DNA of 10,683 nt from an uncultured Holophagales bacterium (GCA_937927565.1 CALBDV010000594.1:1-10683), one strand, 5' to 3'; counted from the first letter of the stretch, positions 1 to 7,518 are shown. The notes: generated from the sequence alone by a model not told the origin. A program made the numbers and translations.

Positions 1-977
1 GCGAGGTGGCGGCCGAGGAACCAGTTGCCCGGCTCCGGGCGGCCGTCCGCGCCGTCCCGGACGAGCCCCAGCCCGCGGAGGCGGGCGAGGCGCTCCGGGG
101 AGAGCGGGGGGCCGGTCGCGACCCCGGCGGCGAGGCCGGCCAGCAGCTCGCGGTCGGCGGACTCGAGGAGCCCGAGGTCGACGTCGCAAAGGTGCGTCAC
201 GGTCGGGTCGTGGGCAAGGCGCTCGCAGGCCTGGGCCGCGTCGCCCGTCTCGACCGCGCGCTTGGCCGCGAGCTGGAGGAGGAACGGGTGCCCGCCGCAG
301 CGCGACGCCAGCAGCTGGACCGCGACCTCGGCAAGCTCGGGCCGCCTCTCCGCGGGGAGGTTCTCCTGGAGGAGGAGGGCGCGGGATTCGGCGGCGTCGA
401 ACGGTCCGAGCCACGCGGGCGGGCCGAAGGCCGCGAGCAGGCCGGCACCGCGGCCGCTCCCGGCGGAATCGGCGAGGCGCACGGAGGACGCCATGACGAC
501 CCGAGCACCGGACGCGGTCACAGCGCGCTCGAGCGGCCCGGCGAGGTCCGGTTCGCGGCGCAGGAGGCCGAAGAGGTCCTCGGTCTCGTCGCAGAGGAGG
601 AGGAGTCGCCGTCCCCGGTCGCGAAGCGCGCCCGCGAGGCCGGCGATCGTCTCCGCAGCCGTGCCGGGCGGCGGCGGCGCGACGCCCGCCTCCGTGAGCC
701 GCGACGCGGCGTCGAGGAGGGCGTCGTGGAAACCGAGGTCGAGCTCATCCGGTTCGTCGCACCCCTGCAGGTCCCAGACGACCGGCACGACGGTTCCGCC
801 CGGGGTCTCGCTCGCGAGCCGCTCGATCTGGCGCAGGAGCGAGGTCTTGCCGACGCGGCGCATCCCGACGATCCAGAGTCGGTCGCGCGGGCCCTGGAGC
901 GCCTCCCGGAGAAGGGTGCGCCGCCCGTAGAAGCGGTCGCCCCGCACCCACTGGCCGACGACGTACGGGATGCTCAT
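1..977 (-). CDS. Soluble STAND/AAA-type ATPase (3' end outside window)
   Basis: An open frame of 325 codons runs from an ATG at 977 to the left edge without a stop. It is a P-loop ATPase with Walker A GMRRVGKTS (residues 38-46), Walker B LLLLCDETED (125-134) and a CGGHPFLLQ motif (227-235) like the GxP motif of STAND NTPases. A winged-helix-like C-terminal segment follows, around residues 265-320. There is no signal peptide or membrane helix, so it should be cytoplasmic. It aligns end to end with the ATPase half of the first gene of this operon (31 of 45 residues identical around Walker A). That alignment suggests only a few C-terminal residues are missing. The start overlaps the upstream stop as ATGA, with GAGGG a few bases ahead, so translation is probably coupled. 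STAND proteins are typically signal-dependent switches. The role here is unknown; a partner of the two ATPases upstream is inferred. Confidence 0.85.
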   Translation of the reverse strand, partial: MSIPYVVGQWVRGDRFYGRRTLLREALQGPRDRLWIVGMRRVGKTSLLRQIERLASETPGGTVVPVVWDLQGCDEPDELDLGFHDALLDAASRLTEAGVAPPPPGTAAETIAGLAGALRDRGRRLLLLCDETEDLFGLLRREPDLAGPLERAVTASGARVVMASSVRLADSAGSGRGAGLLAAFGPPAWLGPFDAAESRALLLQENLPAERRPELAEVAVQLLASRCGGHPFLLQLAAKRAVETGDAAQACERLAHDPTVTHLCDVDLGLLESADRELLAGLAAGVATGPPLSPERLARLRGLGLVRDGADGRPEPGNWFLGRHL

Positions 978-3376
978 TCGAGGCCCTCGCCGGCGACCGT
1001 CTCCACGTCGGCGAGCGTGATCGTGCCGCGCCCCTCCAGGTGGAGGCGGCGCACGAGCGCGACGCACGCCTTCTGGATCCGGTACGGCCGGCAGCCGGTC
1101 ACGTCCAGCAGCCTCTGGAGAGCGGAGTCCTCGATCCGGAAAACTCCGTCGATCGGACGGCGCACGAGCCTCTCGGCGGCGGCGCGGTCGATCGGAGCGA
1201 CCTCGATCTCCTCGAAGAAGTTGTACCAGGGCGAGCCGGTGCCCTCCCACTGCTTGCGGATCTCGACGCCGGAGACGACCGCTACGAGGCTCTCGGAGAA
1301 GGCGCGCATGAAGAGGCTGCGCAGCCGCTGGTTGACCTTCGGGTCGTAGGAGTTGAGCTCGTCCACCTCGTCGATCAGGAGGACGAGCTTCACCCGCTTC
1401 GCCGTCCGCCGCGCGAGAGCGTCGATCACCGCGCGCAGGTCGCGGACGAGCTCGTGGTGGCTGTAGCCGGCCGCGGCCTGAGAGGCGGTCGGGTCGACGC
1501 AGCCAGGAGGGAGAAGCGGACCGACCTCGTCGAGGATCGCGATCATCAGCGCGCCGAAGAATCGCTCCTGGGTGACCCCCTGGAGGTCGACGAGGACGGG
1601 ATGGAACGTGAAGTCGGGGTCGTCGAGGCCTTCGAGCCGCCGCTTCAGGTGGTGGAGCAGCGAGGTCTTTCCGATGCGGCGCTCGCCGTAGAGGAGCAGG
1701 CTGTTGTTGTGGATCGTCTGGAGGACGCGGTCGATGAGCGGCTCGCGCCCGAAGAAGAGCCGCTCGTCGAGGACCGGCGCCCCGGCGACGTAGGGGTTGA
1801 ACTTCCGCCGCAGGCGGCGGCGCCGCCTCATCGTCCGGCTGGCGGCGACGGCGCCCAGGCCGGCCAGCGGGAGCGCGACGAGCAGCGCCAGGATCCAGGG
1901 AGTGCGCGTCAGGGGCCGCTCGTAGAGGACGGTGTACTCGGCGCTCGAGGAGAGGCCCTCGGAGTCGGTGGCGGTGACGCGGAACGTCGTGAAGCCCGGC
2001 GAAAGCCGCGACGTCGACGAGAATTCCGTGAGGACGAAGTCGCCGACCTCCTGGCCCGCAGTAGCGGCGGGCACTCGGGCGCCCGGCCCGTCGCCGACGA
2101 CGACGTTCACGGTGGAGCGGTCGAACGCCACGCCCGCGAGGCGAAACTCCGGATCGTCCACGCGCTGGGCCCGCGTGCCGTCGGGGAGGTTCTCGCGCTG
2201 GTCCGCGAAGCGGATCGCAGGGGGGAGGTTCCCGCCGGGACGGGCGCCGAGGAGCTGGCGGCCGAGCTCGCCATAGGCGCGTCGTACGGCGGCACGGGCC
2301 GGCTCGCTCGCGGCGTCGAGCGCGAGGGCGCGGTTCGCGGCGGCCAGCGCCCGCTCGTGGCGACCCGCGGTGTGCTCGGCGTCCGCTTCCGCTATGGCGC
2401 GGGCCACGCCGTCTCGCAGCTCGCCGACGCGGCGAGCGGTGAGGAGGCGCTCCAGGAGAGCCGCCGCCTCGCGGTTGCCGGGGTCGAGCACGAGCGCGGG
2501 CTGGAGGCGGTCGAGCGCCTCGGCGATGCGGCCGGCGTCTGCGAGGGTGCGGGCCTCCGTGAGCGCCTCACCGACCGAGGGGCCGCGCGAGCCGCGGGCG
2601 GCACCGAGGGCCGAAAGCATTCCGTCCTCCGCGCGCTGCAAGAGGCCCTCGGGGTCGGCGCCCGGCCGCAGCGCCAGCGCCTGGCGCACGAGGCTCGCCG
2701 CCTCTGCGAAGCGCCCCCCGTCGAGCGCGACGCGGGCCGACGACACGAGCGAGGCGGCACGGGCGCCGTCCTGTCGTTCGCGCTCGCGGCGGTCGACGTC
2801 TTTGCGGAGCCGGGCCGACCGTGCGACCGCCTCGGGGTGCTCGGGGGCGACCGCGAGGGCGCGGGCGAGCGCGTCGAGAGCCTCGGCGGGCTTTTCTTCC
2901 CTCTCGAGCGCCTCGGCCTCCTTCAGCGCCCGCGAGACGATCGCCGCGATCCGTTCCGCCTCGCCCTGTCCCGCGTTCGCGCGGGCCTCGTTCGTGAGCT
3001 CTCTGTAGCGCTTCAGCTCGGCCAGGTCGTCGGCCGAGCGCGCGATGGCGCCGAGCTGCACCTCGGTCAGGAACGCCTGCTGCGCGGCCTCGAGCTCCCC
3101 GAGGTGGTAGTAGGCGATGCCCAGCTTGAAGTAGGGGAAGTAGGCGACGACCCGCATGCCGTAGGAGCGTTCGCGCGCTCCCGAGTCGCCCTTCGCCTCG
3201 ATCGCGCCGTTCAGCTCGGCCACCGCCGTCCGCCAGTCGCGGGCGGCGAGCGCCTTGTCGGCGCGCGCGTAGTGCTCGTACCAGCGGTCCGCCCGGGCGG
3301 GTGCAGCGAGGAGGACGAGCGCGAGGGCGACGAGGGCCGTTGCGAGGCGCGGCGTTCGGGGCGGGGACGCTCTCAC
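974..3376 (-). CDS. Membrane-spanning periplasmic TPR / Ig-like sensor with cytoplasmic STAND-type ATPase
   Basis: This is an 800-residue protein. The GTG at 3374-3376 is chosen because a signal peptide follows at once (residues 1-29, ending APARA) and because it overlaps the upstream stop as GTGA. The frame is open back to an ATG at 3691, but that stretch is Arg/Pro-rich and lies inside the upstream gene. Residues 30-375 are helical repeats of TPR type, clearest at about 33-66, 157-190, 205-238, 270-305 and 325-360. Residues 387-486 form an Ig-like beta domain containing FRVTATDSEG. A single membrane helix (about 493-513) is followed by an Arg-rich stop-transfer segment, placing the N-terminal part in the periplasm. 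The cytoplasmic part has a FFGR motif (541-544), Walker A GERRIGKTS (564-572), Walker B LVLLIDEVDE (664-673) and a GCRPYRIQ GxP-like motif (761-768). I infer that it passes an envelope signal to an ATPase switch. The ligand is unknown. Confidence 0.85.
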   Translation of the reverse strand: MRASPPRTPRLATALVALALVLLAAPARADRWYEHYARADKALAARDWRTAVAELNGAIEAKGDSGARERSYGMRVVAYFPYFKLGIAYYHLGELEAAQQAFLTEVQLGAIARSADDLAELKRYRELTNEARANAGQGEAERIAAIVSRALKEAEALEREEKPAEALDALARALAVAPEHPEAVARSARLRKDVDRRERERQDGARAASLVSSARVALDGGRFAEAASLVRQALALRPGADPEGLLQRAEDGMLSALGAARGSRGPSVGEALTEARTLADAGRIAEALDRLQPALVLDPGNREAAALLERLLTARRVGELRDGVARAIAEADAEHTAGRHERALAAANRALALDAASEPARAAVRRAYGELGRQLLGARPGGNLPPAIRFADQRENLPDGTRAQRVDDPEFRLAGVAFDRSTVNVVVGDGPGARVPAATAGQEVGDFVLTEFSSTSRLSPGFTTFRVTATDSEGLSSSAEYTVLYERPLTRTPWILALLVALPLAGLGAVAASRTMRRRRRLRRKFNPYVAGAPVLDERLFFGREPLIDRVLQTIHNNSLLLYGERRIGKTSLLHHLKRRLEGLDDPDFTFHPVLVDLQGVTQERFFGALMIAILDEVGPLLPPGCVDPTASQAAAGYSHHELVRDLRAVIDALARRTAKRVKLVLLIDEVDELNSYDPKVNQRLRSLFMRAFSESLVAVVSGVEIRKQWEGTGSPWYNFFEEIEVAPIDRAAAERLVRRPIDGVFRIEDSALQRLLDVTGCRPYRIQKACVALVRRLHLEGRGTITLADVETVAGEGLE

Positions 3377-4785
3377 GGCCGCGACTCCAGCCACCGGCTG
3401 AGGAAGTGGCTCGCGATCGTGACGCCGCCGTCCGCCTCGCGACGGAGAAGCCCTAGGCGCGTGAGCTCCAGGACCCGCCCGGCCGCGCCGGGCGCCCGGG
3501 CGGCGGCCTCGTCCCCCTCGGCCAGGCGTCGCAGGAGGTCGCGTTCCTCCTCGTCGAGAAGCGAGAGGTCGACGGCGAAGAGCCGCCCGAGCCCCGGGTC
3601 GGCCTCCAGCTCGGCGAGGGCCGCCGGGAGGTCGCCGCGCTCGAGGACGCGCGCGGCGAGCGCCTGGAGCTGATACGGGTGGTTGCCGCACGCCGCGCGG
3701 ATCCCCTCAACGGTTTCGTCGTCGAGCGCGGCGCCGGCACCAGGCCCGGGGCACGCCTGTCGCAGCAGATCGCGCGCCTCGGCGTCGGTGAGAGGGCCGA
3801 GGTAGACCGGAGGCGTGAAGCCGTGCAGGAAAGGCGAGGTCTCGCCGTCCGGTTCCGCGAGCGCCCAGAGCCGGCGCGAAGCCGCGAGGACGGTGCGGAT
3901 CCCTTCGCGGGACTGGAGCGCGCGGCGCAGCTTGCGCAGGACGGCCGGCTCGCGCTCGCGCAGCCGGAGCAGCTCCTCCGCCTCGTCGACGAGGAGGAGG
4001 AGCTTGAGCCCGCGGGCGCCCAGCATGCGGCGCAGGCGCCCGAGCGAGGTGAAGAAGTCGCCGGAAGGGACGTCCGCGGGAGCGATCCCGGCGGCCGAGA
4101 GGCGCGGGGCGGCGTCGAGGAGCGCCTCCGCGAGGTCCTCTTCCAGCTCGGCGGCGTCCTCGACCCCCTCGAGATCGAGGACGAGCGGCATGTAGCCGCG
4201 CTCAGGAGCCGCGGCCGTCAGGTGCTCGACCTGGCGGAGGAGCGAGGTCTTGCCCACGGCCCGCGTCCCGACGACCCAGAGCGCGTCGCGCGGGCCGTCG
4301 AGGATCTCTGCGAGCTGCGCGTCCCGCCCGTAGAAGCGCTCGGCGCGCACCCATCCCCCGGCCACGAAGGGCCTCGGCATTGCTACGGCCGTCTGGCGCG
4401 CGTCCGCTGCGGCGGGGCGCTCGGGTGGCGTTGGCGGTGCGGCCACCTTCACCGCGGCGAGGAGCCGGTAGCCGCGCTTGGAGATCGTCTCGATGTAGCG
4501 CGGCTGGCCCGCGAGGTCGCCGAGGGCGCGCCGGAGCTTCGCGATCGCGCGGGTGATCGCCCACTCCGTGATGAACTCGACCTTCCACACCCCTTCGATG
4601 AGCTGGTCGCGGGAGACGACCTCTCCAGGGCGCCCGGCGAAGAAGACGAGGACGTCCATCAGCCGCGGCTCGAGCTGCACGCTCGCGCCGGGGCGCGAGA
4701 TCCGGTTCTGGTCGGGCTGGACGAGCCACTCCCCGAGCTCGAGGCTGCCGCCCCCCGCGGCGGGCTCGCGCTCGGAATGGGCCAT
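3373..4785 (-). CDS. OmpR/PhoB-type winged-helix transcription factor fused to STAND/AAA-type ATPase
   Basis: This is a 470-residue cytoplasmic protein. Residues about 15-112 are a Trans_reg_C winged helix: LELGEW, LEPRLMDVLVFFAGRPGEVV, an IEGVW helix, and a recognition region ending RYIETISKRGYRLLA. This C-terminal effector domain of response regulators sits here at the N-terminus with no receiver domain, as in CadC/ToxR-like and similar one-component regulators. After a Pro/Ala linker comes a P-loop ATPase with Walker A GTRAVGKTS (173-181), Walker B LLLLVDEAEE (262-271) and a CGNHPYQLQ GxP motif (366-374). The ATG at 4785 is preferred because the winged-helix family starts close to its LELGEW motif and a TAGAAT box lies just upstream. 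An in-frame ATG at 4875 would add 30 low-complexity residues. It is the first gene of the operon and a likely regulator of itself and of the divergent TonB receptor (inferred). Confidence 0.88.
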   Translation of the reverse strand: MAHSEREPAAGGGSLELGEWLVQPDQNRISRPGASVQLEPRLMDVLVFFAGRPGEVVSRDQLIEGVWKVEFITEWAITRAIAKLRRALGDLAGQPRYIETISKRGYRLLAAVKVAAPPTPPERPAAADARQTAVAMPRPFVAGGWVRAERFYGRDAQLAEILDGPRDALWVVGTRAVGKTSLLRQVEHLTAAAPERGYMPLVLDLEGVEDAAELEEDLAEALLDAAPRLSAAGIAPADVPSGDFFTSLGRLRRMLGARGLKLLLLVDEAEELLRLREREPAVLRKLRRALQSREGIRTVLAASRRLWALAEPDGETSPFLHGFTPPVYLGPLTDAEARDLLRQACPGPGAGAALDDETVEGIRAACGNHPYQLQALAARVLERGDLPAALAELEADPGLGRLFAVDLSLLDEEERDLLRRLAEGDEAAARAPGAAGRVLELTRLGLLRREADGGVTIASHFLSRWLESRP

Positions 4786-4793
4786 CGGCGCGG

Positions 4794-4799
4794 ATTCTA
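4794..4799 (-). promoter_or_regulatory. Candidate -10 element of the winged-helix/ATPase operon
   Basis: On the minus strand the sequence CTAGAAT lies 8 bases before the ATG at 4785. TAGAAT matches the TATAAT consensus at five of six positions. No Shine-Dalgarno sequence fits in the gap and no clear -35 box is seen at 17 bases. If the box is used, transcription would begin at or within a few bases of the ATG, giving a leaderless or nearly leaderless message. This is weak evidence on its own. Confidence 0.35.
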
Positions 4800-4906
4800 G
4801 CCGTGCTTCGCGGGCTTCCCCAGTGGCGGAAATCCGCTCGGTGCCGTCCGGGGCCGGGAGCGCGAGGCCGTCCATACCGACACTCTGGACGACACCGCCT
4901 GCGGAA

Positions 4907-4939
4907 TCGTGACCGATCGGGAACGGATTCGTGACGCTC
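4907..4939 (+). promoter_or_regulatory. Three 11-base phased direct repeats in the divergent region (candidate operator)
   Basis: Units start at 4907, 4918 and 4929: TCGTGACCGAT, CGGGAACGGAT and TCGTGACGCTC. The first and third share TCGTGAC exactly, two helical turns apart, and the middle unit is degenerate. Tandem repeats at 11 bases are the usual target of OmpR/PhoB-type winged helices. The divergent gene at 4785 encodes such a domain, but a PhoB-like regulator is an alternative because the CGTGAC cores resemble the CGTAAC unit upstream of pstS. The repeat is directly visible; its function is inferred. Confidence 0.45.
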
Positions 4940-4960
4940 TGCCGCGGTCGGCCCCCGTCA

Positions 4961-4998
4961 TCGAACGATCATCCGAACGTCCCCGAACCGTCCCGACC
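4961..4998 (+). promoter_or_regulatory. CGAAC tandem array upstream of the TonB receptor (candidate operator)
   Basis: CGAAC occurs at 4962, 4974 and 4984, followed by the variant CGACC at 4994. The spacings of 12, 10 and 10 bases are close to one helical turn. The array ends 58 bases before the receptor's ATG, a position suited to an activator site. The rest of the region to 5046 shows no convincing sigma70 -10 or -35 box. Confidence 0.35.
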
Positions 4999-5056
4999 TT
5001 CCGTGCTCCGGTCCCTACCCTCGAGGCATCCGGGAGACGGAGCGAAAGGAGCCGAC

Positions 5057-7444
5057 ATGCGGGGCATCTGGGTCTTGCTGGGGATGATCGCGATCGGGGG
5101 ATCGAGCGGAGCGGCGGCGGGTGCGCCCGCGAGCCCCTGCTGGCCGATGCGAGGGCGGGTCGTCGAGGCCGATGGCGGCGGGGCCGTCGCCGACGCAGAG
5201 GTCGCCGTAGCGGGCGGTCCGACCGGCCGCTCGGGCGAGGACGGACGATTCGAGCTCTGCGTCGTCGGGGAGCCGCCCCTCACCCTGACCGTTCGCCGTC
5301 CGGGGCAGAAGGGGTCACGCCTCCTCGAGGTGGCGAGCCGGCCTGCGGAGGAGCTGTCGATACGGCTCGAGGCCGAGCTGGCCGGCCGCTTCGCCGACGA
5401 GGTCACGGTCGTCGCGCCCGAGGAGCGGCGGATCGAGCCGTCCCGCGAGGTCCCCGTCGAGGCGGTCACTGCGACACCCGGAACGGGCGAGGACGTCCTG
5501 CAGACGATCGGCGCGCTACCCGGCGTGACCAGCGTCGACGACTGGAGCTCGCGGCTCTACGTCCGCGGCGGCCGGCCGGACCAGAACGGCATCTTCCTGG
5601 ACGGGATTCCAATCTCCGACCCCTACCGGGTGTTCGGGTTGACGAGCCTCTTCAACCCCGACACGGTCGGCGCGATCGACTTCCTGCCGGGCGGCTTCGA
5701 CGTCCGTTACGGCGACCGGCTGTCGGCGGTCGTCGCGGTCGAGAACCGCGACGGGCGGCTCGACCGCGCCCTCGCCGGGACGGCGAGCATCGCGCTGACT
5801 TCCGCGAACCTCGTGGCCGAGGGCCGGCTCCTCGAGAAGACCCCGTCGAGCTTCCTCGTCTCGGCTCGACGTACGTACTACGACCTCGCGATGAAGGGCT
5901 CCGGGGACTCCCGGTCCAGCTACCCGAGCTTCGTCGACGGCCAGGCACGGCTGGCGATCGAGCCGGCGCCGGGCCACCGGCTCTCCCTGACCCTGCTCGG
6001 CTACGACGAGGGGACGGACCTGGCCGAGGAAGAGGAGTCGGACTTCGGCGAGGTCGACGACCGTTTCGCCATCCTCGACGACCAGAAGGGATTCGTCGCC
6101 GGCCTGAACGGCAAGCATCGGTTCGGCGAGCACTTCCGGCTCGACTACGTCCTCGCGGCGACCCGCAACGAGCAGTCCTCCGACCTCTTCTTCAGCGAAG
6201 GGGAGACCGGCTTCGAAACGACGTACGTGCAGGCCCTGACCGCCGACCTCCTCTCGCTGCGCGCGCAGTCCGAGCTCGACCTCGGCCCTCACACGCTGAT
6301 GGCGGGCTTCGAGACGGCCGTCAGCTCGAACGACGTGCAGTTCCGGCTCGCGACCGACGACCCGCGGGTCGAGGTGCCCGCGTCGCTCCGCGATTTCGCC
6401 GAGACCGAGGACTTCCACCGGCAGGCGGCGTTCGTCCAGGACACCTTCCGGCTGACGCCGACCCTCGCCCTGAAGGCCGGCCTTCGGTGGGATCGCTCGA
6501 CCCTGGCCGACACGAGCAGCGTCAGTCCGCGGGCGTCGATGCGCTGGCAGCCCAGCCCGAAGTGGGAGCTTCGCGGCGCCTGGGGCCTCTACACGCAGTC
6601 TCCGAGCTACGAGGCCCTCCAGGGCGATGGCTATTTCCTGGATCTCCGCGGCATCAAGGATCTCCATCTCGAGCCCGAGCGCGCCGAGCACTGGCTGCTC
6701 GGCGGCAGCCACACGCTCGACGGAGGTCTCCGGGTCGCTCTCGACCTTTACCACAAGGAGCTCGACGACATCCTCCAGTCGGGAGAGGAGCTCGAGGACG
6801 TGCTCGTGCTCGCCGAGGACGGCTCCGTGCAGAAGACGTCGATCACCCGCCCGACGTTTCTGCCGGAGAACGCCCGCCGCGGCTATGCCCGCGGTGCCGA
6901 GCTCGTCGTCACGGTCCTCGAGCGCCCGTCGCGGCCGTACTACGGAATGGTCAGCTACACGTTCGGGCAGGCCCGGACGCGGGACGACGAGGCCTGGCGC
7001 CCGGAGCCGTGGGACCGGCGTCACACGTTCTCGCTCGTCGGGGGCTGGCGGTTCCATCCCCGCTGGGAGCTCGGCCTGCGTTGGCGGTACGCCAGCGGGT
7101 TCCCCACCACTCCCGTCACGAGGGTGCTGAATGTCGTCGAGGACGTCGACGGCGACGGGGCCTACGACCCGGACAACGGCGACTTCACGACCTGGCAGCG
7201 CGACGATCCGCCGGAGGTCGAGGGTTCCGACAACCTGCCGGACTACCACCGGCTCGACCTGCGCCTCGAGTACTCGCCGCCGCCCAAGGCCAATGGCGTT
7301 CGCTGGACCTTCTACCTCGACGTGATCAACGTCTACGGCCGGGAGAACGTGGTGGACTGGAGCTACAACGCCGACTACACCGAGCGAAAGGCGCAGGAGG
7401 GAATGCCGATACTCCCGTCGGTCGGGGTCCGCCTGCAGTTCTGA
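5057..7444 (+). CDS. TonB-dependent outer-membrane receptor with N-terminal carboxypeptidase-like domain
   Basis: This is a 795-residue outer-membrane protein. The ATG at 5057 has AGGAG at 5047-5051 with a 5-base spacer, and a short signal sequence follows (residues 1 to about 23). Residues about 31-108 are a small beta domain of the carboxypeptidase-regulatory type, with GRVVEADGGGAVADAEVAV and a GRSGEDGRFEL turn. DEVTVVAPE (114-122) resembles a TonB box. The plug domain follows at about 140-232, with motifs DVLQTIGALPGV, LYVRGG, FLDGIPI and GGFDVRYGDRLS. The remainder is a beta-barrel ending in LQF, the C-terminal Phe expected for BAM assembly. The length is normal for siderophore or vitamin receptors and shorter than Oar-like or SusC proteins. 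The substrate cannot be read from the sequence. It is transcribed away from the winged-helix/ATPase operon across a shared regulatory region, so control by that system is plausible. Confidence 0.9.
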   Translation: MRGIWVLLGMIAIGGSSGAAAGAPASPCWPMRGRVVEADGGGAVADAEVAVAGGPTGRSGEDGRFELCVVGEPPLTLTVRRPGQKGSRLLEVASRPAEELSIRLEAELAGRFADEVTVVAPEERRIEPSREVPVEAVTATPGTGEDVLQTIGALPGVTSVDDWSSRLYVRGGRPDQNGIFLDGIPISDPYRVFGLTSLFNPDTVGAIDFLPGGFDVRYGDRLSAVVAVENRDGRLDRALAGTASIALTSANLVAEGRLLEKTPSSFLVSARRTYYDLAMKGSGDSRSSYPSFVDGQARLAIEPAPGHRLSLTLLGYDEGTDLAEEEESDFGEVDDRFAILDDQKGFVAGLNGKHRFGEHFRLDYVLAATRNEQSSDLFFSEGETGFETTYVQALTADLLSLRAQSELDLGPHTLMAGFETAVSSNDVQFRLATDDPRVEVPASLRDFAETEDFHRQAAFVQDTFRLTPTLALKAGLRWDRSTLADTSSVSPRASMRWQPSPKWELRGAWGLYTQSPSYEALQGDGYFLDLRGIKDLHLEPERAEHWLLGGSHTLDGGLRVALDLYHKELDDILQSGEELEDVLVLAEDGSVQKTSITRPTFLPENARRGYARGAELVVTVLERPSRPYYGMVSYTFGQARTRDDEAWRPEPWDRRHTFSLVGGWRFHPRWELGLRWRYASGFPTTPVTRVLNVVEDVDGDGAYDPDNGDFTTWQRDDPPEVEGSDNLPDYHRLDLRLEYSPPPKANGVRWTFYLDVINVYGRENVVDWSYNADYTERKAQEGMPILPSVGVRLQF

Positions 7445-7518
7445 CGGGCCGAGAGGGCGAAGCGGAGACGAGCAGGCCCTCGAGTCCCGGTGCGACGCCT
7501 CACGCTTGCCGACGTGCG

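Noticed and set aside
1040..3673. Open frame of 877 codons on the plus strand opposite the TPR/ATPase gene
   Set aside because: Its composition is the mirror of the minus-strand gene in high-GC DNA. It has no recognisable domain, while the minus strand has a signal peptide, TPRs, Walker motifs and overlaps with its neighbours.
3377..3691. N-terminal extension of the TPR/ATPase protein to an ATG at 3691
   Set aside because: The 105 extra residues are Arg/Gly/Pro-rich, lie in another phase of the upstream gene and would bury the signal peptide. The GTG at 3376 overlaps the upstream stop and exposes it.
4826..4837. Short palindrome GCGGA-AA-TCCGC upstream of the winged-helix gene as an operator
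   Set aside because: Five-base arms are expected often by chance here, and OmpR-type domains normally bind direct repeats.
7453..7481. Inverted repeat GAGGGC / GCCCTC after the TonB receptor as a terminator
   Set aside because: The stem is only 6 bases with a 17-base loop and no T-tract, so it is not convincing in DNA of this GC content.
4909..7518. Long plus-strand frame continuous with the GH3 remnant
   Set aside because: Only the last 75 codons resemble a protein family. The rest is an out-of-phase reading of the receptor gene, so the apparent fusion is an accident of few stops in high-GC DNA.
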